Of a stretch of DNA of 58,169 nucleotides, positions 52,471-58,169 are shown in pieces. The notes beneath the pieces are model-generated. The model had not been told where the DNA came from. It did not search any database and saw only the letters and a list, made by a program, of their open reading frames with translations. The position numbers and the translations under genes were made by a program. Every line of letters begins with the position of its first letter. The first letter of the stretch is position 1. The stretch is from Lachnospiraceae bacterium (GTDB lineage Bacteria > Bacillota > Clostridia > Lachnospirales > Lachnospiraceae), in NCBI GenBank assembly GCA_900769175.1, contig CAAGFP010000006.1:1-58169 (forward strand), read 5' to 3'.

Positions 52471-54318
52471 TTATACACCGGTTTGTAAAATCAATCTATC
52501 ATATATTTCGGACAAAACCTGAATAATTTTAGAAGAAAGGTTGTATGCATTCTGGAATTTCACCAAATTAACCGCTTCCTCATCCTGGTCCACACCCGAA
52601 ACGGAAAGTCTTTGATTATCAATACTTCTGCTCATGTTTTCAGCATTTTCGCCGAAGGTGTTTGCCCGGTCTGCATTCAGAGCAACATCTGCAAGAATAT
52701 TCTGAAGATATTCTCCGGCACTTCCACCCCGATAAGTCATTTTCGTGGTATCTTTTCTTAATTCAAATAATTCGTTCACGATATCATTTTTATCCTGACC
52801 GTCAGATGCTATCGTTCTGGTTGCAAAAAGATTTGCGTCTTTAACAATATTAATATTTAAGGATACATTCGACGCGGTAATAGCCCTGTAGCAATCATCA
52901 TCGGAAGAAATTTCAGTTGCATCCTCTCTTCTGAAACGATACTGTGTAGCATCTCCACGCTCTCCTGTAAACAAAAGCTGCGCTGCATCTCCGTATCCGT
53001 CCACACTGTTTTCCTGTGTGAGTGTTTCATTAAAAGCCTTACAATACAGACGAAGCCATTCATTCATCTGAGCCTGGTAATAAACAATTCCCTGATAATC
53101 TACATTCTGATTCGTGCTTGCAGTTTTATGCATTTTTTCTCTTGAAATCTCAGAATCGTTTTCGTCTTTTTTCAAGGTAAACTGATAACTTTCGGTTTCC
53201 TTATTATAGGTCCAGGAGCTGTAATGATAAAGGGTATTTCCCACATTGATAATTCCGCTGTTGGGAAGGGTGCATTTCGTCATATCCTTTAAATAATCCG
53301 CAGTCACCTTAATGGTTACAAGACTGTCATTGTTGGCATCCTTTCGTATTCCGGTCACTTCTCCGTTAAAATACTCCCCATTGTTTCCGTCACGGAACTG
53401 AATCAGGCCATAGAGTTCCCCACTCATACTTGCATTGTACATTCCAAAGCTTGCTCCGTTCGACCACTGGATGTCATAAAGACCATCTGCGTCAGACTGG
53501 TAAGCCTTATCTTTTCCTTCACGTGCCACGCATTTTAAGGTATTATAATCATTTCCGTCCGTAAGAATCTGTCCGCCGGCGATACGCACGAGAAATCTTG
53601 TTGCGCCGGTTTCTCTCTCCGGATTATTCGAATCCGTAATCGGAGTTTCCCTAGTTTCCACGTCAATAATTTTGGACAATTTATCTACTACAACCGTTCT
53701 TTGGTCACGCAGTTCATTCGCTCTGACACCGGTCAATTCAATTACGTTAATCTGTTTATTCAGGGAAGCAATCTCCTGTGCATAGGAATTGATTTCTTCC
53801 ACCTTTACCTTGATTTCGGAATTGACATCTTCCTGCATTTTCTTAAGATTTGCAGACATTTCATTGAAATAGGTTACAAGCTTTTGTGCTTCACCGACAA
53901 ACTGGGCTTTTGTAGTAGAATCACCGGGATTTTTCATCAGTTCCTGAAGGGAATTCGACATACCATTAAAGACAGTCGTAAAGCCTGTTACAGACTCATC
54001 ATCTGCATAATAATCTTCTAACTGCCTCATATAGTAAGATTTCTTGGAATAATCTCCCCAGATGGCATTGTTCTGCCAGAATTTCGTATCATAAAATTCA
54101 TCTCTGATCCGTTCCACTCCAAGCACGTCAACGCCGGAGCCGGAGCAGCCGAAAGTCGTATAGGTCCTGAGAGGATTACCGGCAACCTGGTTCACAACCT
54201 GCTTACTGTATCCCTTGGTTTCCGTATTGGCAATATTATTTGCCGTTGTATTTAATGCTGCATTCGATGCAAGCAGTCCGGTATAAGCAATGTTTAATCC
54301 GTAAAATTGTGATGCCAT
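52471..54318 (-). CDS. flgK: Flagellar hook-associated protein FlgK (HAP1), paralogue 1
   Basis: A 615-residue protein with the FlgK rod/hook N-terminal motif (YGLNIAYTGLLASNAALNTTANNIANTETKGYSKQ) and a flagellar C-terminal motif (VSGVDQDEEAVNLVKFQNAYNLSSKIIQVLSEIYDRLI). It joins hook to filament with FlgL. Strong AGGAGG before the ATG. It stands next to a second FlgK gene, with which it shares the general plan but not close sequence. Confidence 0.93.
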   Translation of the reverse strand: MASQFYGLNIAYTGLLASNAALNTTANNIANTETKGYSKQVVNQVAGNPLRTYTTFGCSGSGVDVLGVERIRDEFYDTKFWQNNAIWGDYSKKSYYMRQLEDYYADDESVTGFTTVFNGMSNSLQELMKNPGDSTTKAQFVGEAQKLVTYFNEMSANLKKMQEDVNSEIKVKVEEINSYAQEIASLNKQINVIELTGVRANELRDQRTVVVDKLSKIIDVETRETPITDSNNPERETGATRFLVRIAGGQILTDGNDYNTLKCVAREGKDKAYQSDADGLYDIQWSNGASFGMYNASMSGELYGLIQFRDGNNGEYFNGEVTGIRKDANNDSLVTIKVTADYLKDMTKCTLPNSGIINVGNTLYHYSSWTYNKETESYQFTLKKDENDSEISREKMHKTASTNQNVDYQGIVYYQAQMNEWLRLYCKAFNETLTQENSVDGYGDAAQLLFTGERGDATQYRFRREDATEISSDDDCYRAITASNVSLNINIVKDANLFATRTIASDGQDKNDIVNELFELRKDTTKMTYRGGSAGEYLQNILADVALNADRANTFGENAENMSRSIDNQRLSVSGVDQDEEAVNLVKFQNAYNLSSKIIQVLSEIYDRLILQTGV

Positions 54319-54362
54319 CTTTCTCCTCCTGTTTGACTTATTAAAAGGATTCTAATCTTCAA

Positions 54363-56024
54363 TCAGGTCCCAAGTGTGTTAATCAAATGCTCTAACATCT
54401 GGCTGATTACATTTATGTAACGGCTTGAAGCATTATATGCATTCTGATAACGAATCATATTGCTTAATTCTTCATCCGTCGAAACTCCGATAATCTGCTG
54501 TCTTGCGGATTCTGTGGAATCCACCGTGATTTGCTGCGTATCACGTACACTTTTCAATACCGCACCGGTATTGGCAACATCCGCAACCATTCCTGCGTAG
54601 AAATCCTGAAGATTCAGTTCCGTCTGTGAAGTCGGGTTCAACCGGAATGCCGCTTTATTAAATGCCTCTTTCAGTTTTGAAACCGTTTCATAATCAACCT
54701 GGCCGTCCGCCTTTACGAAATTCAGCTTCTTCGGTGTCTGCATAAGTTCCTGGTTGATAATCAGATTTGCAACGGAAAATAATGTTTCCGGTTTGGAATA
54801 ATCTTCTTTCACATCCACATCCGAAACCTGTCTGCAGAAAATCTGCCACGGATTTCCGTTTCCGTCTGACATATAGGTGCCGTCACCGTTTCGGAATGCC
54901 TCTTCCAATACGCCGTTAATTAAAGTAACGGTCGCATGAATCAGGCGATCAAATTCTGCCTGAGCGGACATGATTACAGAATTCTTTATTTTATCATATC
55001 CTTCTTCTTCGCTCTGAATCAGGTTTCCGTCCGCATCATATATATTTTCAAGATCCGTGAAATTCGCTCTGTGGTCGCCTCTTGTGATCACCATTGCCTT
55101 TAATTTCCCGAGATCCGAATCAATCAACGCATCAATTCTTTGTGTTTCATCAAATACCTTACAGTTTTGGGTATCATAAATAACAATTCCGTTTGAATCC
55201 AAAGCAACCGGCGCATCCTCTTTCCAAAATACATCATAAAAGCCCGTTGTTTCGTCTGCCTGAACGCCGATTTCGCTGACACGTTCCGCTTCAACAAAGG
55301 AATGACCTTCAATCTTAACCAAAACATTCCCCATCGGGTCTGTCCGGTAATCAATCTTTGCGAAACTGCTAAGTTCATCCAGCAGCTGATTTCTCTGGTC
55401 TTTTAAGTCGTTGGCTTTTTCAATTCCGCCGGTTTCAATTTTACGAATCTGTTCATTTAAATCCCAGATTTTATGCCCGTATTCATTTATGGTATCAACG
55501 GTATTATAAATATCTGTATTGAGGTTATCCTGATAATTGCATAACCCCTGATAAACGGTCTGGGCGTCCGTCATAAAAGCATTCGCTCTTTGCATTAACA
55601 ATCCCTGAGTAACGACGCCTTCGGGTTCTTTTGATAGTTCTTCAATTGCTTCCCAGAGGTTTTTCAGGGAATCACAGAATGAAACGCCGTCGAGTTCTCC
55701 TAAAAGGTTCTCTACCTCGCAGACTGCATCATATTCCGTGGAATAAAATGAAAGACGTGCATTTTCTTCCCGATACGTCTGGTCTAAAAATACATCTCTT
55801 ACCTGTCTGATTTGCTGATAGGTTACTCCAAGACCCAGCTGTTTTGAAGAAATCATTTTCGGATTTACGGCAATTGTATTATAATCCTTATCTCCAAGCA
55901 TCGTCTGCTGACGCACATACCCTTTGGTATCTGCATTGGTTATATTATGTGCAGTTGTATTCAGCGCATTCTGACTGGTCTGCAGACCGCTGGTTCCTAC
56001 ATATAAACTGCCGGTAAGGGGCAT
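54363..56024 (-). CDS. Flagellar hook-associated protein FlgK, paralogue 2
   Basis: A 553-residue protein also of the FlgK type: LTGSLYVGTSGLQTSQNALNTTAHNITNADTKGYVRQ at the start and IGVSTDEELSNMIRYQNAYNASSRYINVISQMLEHLI at the end. The order is flgN, this gene, then the longer flgK. A GTG three codons upstream is in frame; the ATG at 56024 behind AGAGGTGA is preferred. Two tandem FlgK proteins suggest a hook-filament junction built of two adaptors or a second structural role. Confidence 0.9.
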   Translation of the reverse strand: MPLTGSLYVGTSGLQTSQNALNTTAHNITNADTKGYVRQQTMLGDKDYNTIAVNPKMISSKQLGLGVTYQQIRQVRDVFLDQTYREENARLSFYSTEYDAVCEVENLLGELDGVSFCDSLKNLWEAIEELSKEPEGVVTQGLLMQRANAFMTDAQTVYQGLCNYQDNLNTDIYNTVDTINEYGHKIWDLNEQIRKIETGGIEKANDLKDQRNQLLDELSSFAKIDYRTDPMGNVLVKIEGHSFVEAERVSEIGVQADETTGFYDVFWKEDAPVALDSNGIVIYDTQNCKVFDETQRIDALIDSDLGKLKAMVITRGDHRANFTDLENIYDADGNLIQSEEEGYDKIKNSVIMSAQAEFDRLIHATVTLINGVLEEAFRNGDGTYMSDGNGNPWQIFCRQVSDVDVKEDYSKPETLFSVANLIINQELMQTPKKLNFVKADGQVDYETVSKLKEAFNKAAFRLNPTSQTELNLQDFYAGMVADVANTGAVLKSVRDTQQITVDSTESARQQIIGVSTDEELSNMIRYQNAYNASSRYINVISQMLEHLINTLGT

Positions 56025-56113
56025 TGGATTCACCTCTTTTCTTAATCGCAGGCATTGTTTGTATCATACCTGTTTTCGAATTCTCTTTTTCTCTTATTTA
56101 CACATTCAATCCA

Positions 56114-56632
56114 TTACTGTTTCGTGTCAAAGCTTCCGCTGGACGTTCCCATCATACTTCCGGCGTTATAAGCGCCCTTTGTATAATTGGCCGTTTCCGG
56201 AGCCTGTCTTAAAGACTGAATGAGATTTAAATCAAAATTGACCATCTCAAGCGAGTTCTGTAAAAGCATTCCGTTTTTATCATTGACCCGCTTCATCTTC
56301 TGAGCAATTTCCTTTAACTTATCCTTAATTTCAATCAGTTGTTTTTGTTCATTCGGTCGTTTGGAAAGCATCGTAATTAAATCAGTAATTCTAAGTGTAT
56401 CTGCATCCTGATTCATTACATTGGCGATGTCCTTCATGATCTCTTCCCTTTCTCGGTCGAGATTACTGATTCTGTTTACGGACAACTGTTCCGCATCTGT
56501 CATTTCCTGCAGAGCCTCTAAATCCCCCTGCACGATAACAGGTGTTTTTTTCTCTGAAAGTTCTACCAGACGGACATATTCTTCATATTGCCGGTTCAGG
56601 ACATCAATCAGATTCTCCATCAAACTAGCCAT
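56114..56632 (-). CDS. flgN: FlgN-type chaperone for FlgK/FlgL
   Basis: A 172-residue helical protein (MENLIDVLNRQYEEYVRLVELSEKKTPVIVQGDLEALQEMTDAEQ) with the FlgN pattern, and a Gly-Ser-rich tail. It keeps hook-associated proteins unfolded for export. A TTG is open six codons earlier; the ATG at 56632 behind GAAGGAG is preferred. A hairpin separates it from flgM. Confidence 0.9.
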   Translation of the reverse strand: MASLMENLIDVLNRQYEEYVRLVELSEKKTPVIVQGDLEALQEMTDAEQLSVNRISNLDREREEIMKDIANVMNQDADTLRITDLITMLSKRPNEQKQLIEIKDKLKEIAQKMKRVNDKNGMLLQNSLEMVNFDLNLIQSLRQAPETANYTKGAYNAGSMMGTSSGSFDTKQ

Positions 56633-56685
56633 ATTCGCTCCTTCTTTCAACTCATAATTAGCAGAATATCTTTTTAATATTGAAA

Positions 56686-56711
56686 AGGTGCCTGCCCTTG
56701 GGCAAACACCT
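56686..56711 (-). terminator. Attenuator-like terminator between flgM and flgN
   Basis: AGGTG and GCCC pair with GGGC and CACCT, with a three-base internal loop and a two-base loop, followed by TTTT on the minus strand, just after the flgM stop. It could let flgM be made in excess of the rest of the operon. Confidence 0.62.
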
Positions 56712-56742
56712 CGCTCTCAATAAAATATTCTCACGTTTCGAC

Positions 56743-57021
56743 CTAAGCGAGTGCCTGATTGTACTTTTCGATCATTTTATCAGCAATCGCTTCGTTGCTT
56801 ACGTCATAGGTTCCGTTCTGAAGCTGTGCCCGGATGGGAGCAATTACGCTCTCTCTGATGTCGGGAGACATTCTGACTGCCTGCTTCGCGGTCTGAATAT
56901 CTTTGCCCTGAGCTGATATCTGAAGTTTATCTGAGAAACTGCCGGTGTTCACATCCTGTGTCCGTTTGGGTTTCTGCGTGTTGTACAACTGTTGTACCTG
57001 AATATATGATTCAATACGCAT
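56743..57021 (-). CDS. flgM: Anti-sigma-28 factor FlgM
   Basis: A 92-residue protein (IESYIQVQQLYNTQKPKRTQ, then DKLQISAQGKDIQTAKQAVRMSPDIRESVIAPIRAQLQNGTY) with the FlgM pattern. It holds sigma-28 until the hook is finished and FlgM is exported. The frame is open for 47 more codons upstream, but those run through the promoter; the ATG at 57021 has GGGAGGA. It is expressed from a sigma-28 promoter, so its synthesis is under feedback. Confidence 0.93.
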   Translation of the reverse strand: MRIESYIQVQQLYNTQKPKRTQDVNTGSFSDKLQISAQGKDIQTAKQAVRMSPDIRESVIAPIRAQLQNGTYDVSNEAIADKMIEKYNQALA

Positions 57022-57061
57022 ATCTCGTTCCTCCCTCCATGGATTATTCTTTCTGTATAGT

Positions 57062-57089
57062 TTATCGGAGCAAACTTTAATTTCTTTAG
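57062..57089 (-). promoter_or_regulatory. Sigma-28 promoter of the flgM-flgN-flgK-flgL-fliW-csrA unit
   Basis: CTAAA (57089-57085), 16 bases, then CCGATAA (57068-57062) on the minus strand, about 40 bases before flgM. It is the best match to the consensus of the three in this window. The gap 57022-57325 otherwise holds repeat copy D and a terminator. Confidence 0.88.
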
Positions 57090-57176
57090 ATTTATTTTGA
57101 AATTTGTGAAAATCAATCAGAAGCAATCCATTATTTCCCGGAAATTCAAACAATAGTTCCAAAAATCAGTTCTACT

Positions 57177-57271
57177 CGACGGGTGTGATCGATTGCGACA
57201 TCCTTCATCTTCGCGCGAGTACGTATCCTGCCGGAGGCTTTTATCGTATAGAAACAAAGTTTCCGATAGCA
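57177..57271 (-). repeat. Dispersed modular repeat, copy D (diverged)
   Basis: TTGCGACATCCTTCATCTT (about 57193-57211) and CGCGCGAGTACGTATCCTG match copy B with few changes. A decayed version of the terminal hairpin follows (57243-57271, GAAAC with GTTTC at its tip). The first hairpin is not preserved. It lies between the hsp20 terminator and the flgM promoter. Confidence 0.7.
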
Positions 57272-57279
57272 TAAATAAA

Positions 57280-57302
57280 CCCCCGGGCAAAACGCCCGGG
57301 GG
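57280..57302 (-). terminator. hsp20 terminator
   Basis: A perfect nine-bp GC stem (CCCCCGGGC with GCCCGGGGG) around AAAAC, followed by TTTATTTAT on the minus strand, 23 bases after the hsp20 stop. Confidence 0.85.
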
Positions 57303-57325
57303 TGGGAAGAGGATGGGAGAAGGAA

Positions 57326-57766
57326 TTATCCTTCAATTGCGATAAAACGTTTCTGTTCTACTTCCGGAGTTTTTTCTTTCTTCGGAACGATAATGGATAA
57401 GACACCATCTGCAAACTTTGCATTAATGTCTTCCTCTGTAATATCTTTTCCTACATAAAAGCTTCTGGAATAGCTTCCGGAGTAACGCTCTTTATGAATA
57501 TAATGTGATTTCTCGTTTTCTTCATTCTTTTCTTCTGTTCTGCTTGCCGTGACAGTCATATAACCATCTTTTAATTCGGCATTGATATTTTCTTTCGAAA
57601 ATCCGGGAAGTTCCATATCAATTCGATAAGCATTTTCGGATTCGCTGATATCAGTGCTCATGGCATTTTCTTTACCAATGAATTCCTCCGGCCAGAAATT
57701 AGTATCAAAAAGGTCATCAAATGAATGATTAAAAATGTGATTATTAAAAATACTGGGTCTAAGCAT
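57326..57766 (-). CDS. hsp20: Hsp20/alpha-crystallin family small heat-shock protein
   Basis: A 146-residue protein with a short N-terminal region (LRPSIFNNHIFNHSFDDLF), an alpha-crystallin domain (YRIDMELPGFSKENINAELKDGYMTVTA, then YSRSFYVGKDITEEDINAKFADGVLSIIVPKKE with the A-x-x-x-x-GVL motif) and a short tail. It holds unfolding proteins in oligomers. Two ATGs are in frame; the one at 57766 is eight bases from AAGG and is preferred. A CIRCE operator and strong promoter upstream point to HrcA control. Confidence 0.93.
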   Translation of the reverse strand: MLRPSIFNNHIFNHSFDDLFDTNFWPEEFIGKENAMSTDISESENAYRIDMELPGFSKENINAELKDGYMTVTASRTEEKNEENEKSHYIHKERYSGSYSRSFYVGKDITEEDINAKFADGVLSIIVPKKEKTPEVEQKRFIAIEG

Positions 57767-57852
57767 ATACATTACCTTCTTTCTTTTTACGAATTCTTCT
57801 TGTATATCCGGAAGAATTCGTTTTTGTTTGATTTGTTTTATTTGTTATACAT

Positions 57853-57897
57853 ATTATATAACACCAATTATTAGCACTGTCAATAGGTGAGTGCTAA
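57853..57897 (-). promoter_or_regulatory. CIRCE operator (57871-57897) with embedded sigma-A promoter for hsp20
   Basis: TTAGCACTG-N9-GAGTGCTAA differs from the CIRCE consensus by one base in the left arm. A perfect TTGACA (57883-57878, minus) lies inside the operator, with TATATA 17 bases on (or TATAAT at 19), so HrcA bound here would block RNA polymerase. The leader down to the ATG is about 85 bases. Confidence 0.9.
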
Positions 57898-57937
57898 TTT
57901 TTTAAAAAATTTTTTAATCTTTTTATCTAACCTTGCT

Positions 57938-58169
57938 ACTAAACTATCATTTCGCGCGGGTTTAGTCTCACTCCGCGCGGGTCTATTCGATTTTTGTTGA
58001 GACTAAACTATCACTTCACGTGGGTTTAGTCTCACTCCGCGCGGGTCTTTCCAATTTTTGTTGAGACTAAACTATCACTTCGCGCGGGTTTAGTCTCACT
58101 CCGCGCGGGCCTTTCCAATTTTTGTTGAGACTAAACTATCACTTCGCGCGGGTTTAGTCTCACTCCGCG
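57938..58169. repeat. 64-bp tandem repeat array, at least 3.6 copies, running off the window
   Basis: Units start at 57938, 58002, 58066 and 58130, each ACTAAACTATCA then a CGCGCGGG-rich part, GTTTAGTCTC and a T-rich tail ending GTTGAG. The end of one unit and the start of the next form GAGACTAAAC, which pairs perfectly with GTTTAGTCTC, so each period holds a 10-bp hairpin. A second inverted pair (CCGCGCGG) is also present. Only a few bases differ between units. No gene is seen from 57898 to the edge. Confidence 0.93.

Noticed and set aside
57022..57162. N-terminal extension of flgM by 47 codons
   Set aside because: It would read through the sigma-28 promoter and the ribosome site; the standard FlgM start is at 57021.
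57938..58169. CRISPR array at the right edge
   Set aside because: The whole 64-base unit is repeated nearly unchanged; there are no distinct repeats and variable spacers, and no cas gene is in view.

Overview
This window looks like chromosome from a motile, Gram-positive anaerobe of the Lachnospiraceae type (Roseburia/Agathobacter-like). I infer this from moderately AT-rich DNA, strong GGAGG ribosome binding sites, a flgM-flgN-flgK-flgL-fliW-csrA and flaG-fliD-fliS gene order, a short flagellin with a CsrA-type leader, SigD-type promoters, and a CIRCE operator on a small heat-shock gene. The genus cannot be fixed from sequence reading alone. Nearly every gene lies on the minus strand, so the window is read from right to left; the only clear plus-strand gene is a YuiD-like protein at 43702-44169.

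Right end (about 57.3-58.2 kb): an Hsp20 chaperone with a CIRCE operator/promoter, beyond which a 64-bp tandem repeat array runs off the window edge. Flagellar late-gene block (57.1-44.4 kb): flgM, flgN, two flgK paralogues, flgL, fliW and csrA behind one sigma-28 promoter; flaG, fliD, fliS and a FliT-like chaperone behind a second; flagellin behind a third. FliW, CsrA and a flagellin leader hairpin that presents AAGGAT in its loop are all present, which is the full FliW-CsrA-Hag homeostasis circuit. A CgeB/DUF3880-type glycosyltransferase follows flagellin and is a candidate flagellin glycosylation enzyme.

Surface-glycan block (43.5-0.1 kb, all minus): about 30 genes for lipid-linked glycan assembly. 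There are two initiating sugar-phosphate transferases (a large one at 36981-38381 and a small PglC/WcfS-like one at 7921-8604), a Wzz-like chain-length protein with a degenerate kinase domain, an EpsG-type polymerase, an O-antigen polymerase/ligase, a Wzx flippase, several GT2/GT4/GT52-like cytoplasmic glycosyltransferases, and nucleotide-sugar enzymes (FlaA1/PglF-like dehydratase, PseB, two PLP aminotransferases, a GNAT). Nine large polytopic GT-C-like or GtrII-like membrane proteins are interleaved with three DPM1/GtrB-like polyprenyl-phosphate glycosyltransferases. Two acyltransferase-3 proteins and an SGNH hydrolase probably add or remove acyl groups. The left third (1.6-9.8 kb) holds a dehydratase-aminotransferase-phosphoglycosyltransferase-flippase module resembling those that start glycans with a diamino-trideoxy sugar. 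The density of GT-C enzymes with their own lipid-linked sugar donors suggests a glycan decorated with many side groups on the outer face of the membrane.

Non-coding structure is rich. A dispersed modular repeat (four copies, all in one orientation and all at 3' ends of minus-strand genes) has compensatory changes in its terminal hairpin. Short tandem arrays lie just after the stop codons of several glycan genes. A row of abutting imperfect hairpins sits between pseB and the SGNH hydrolase gene.
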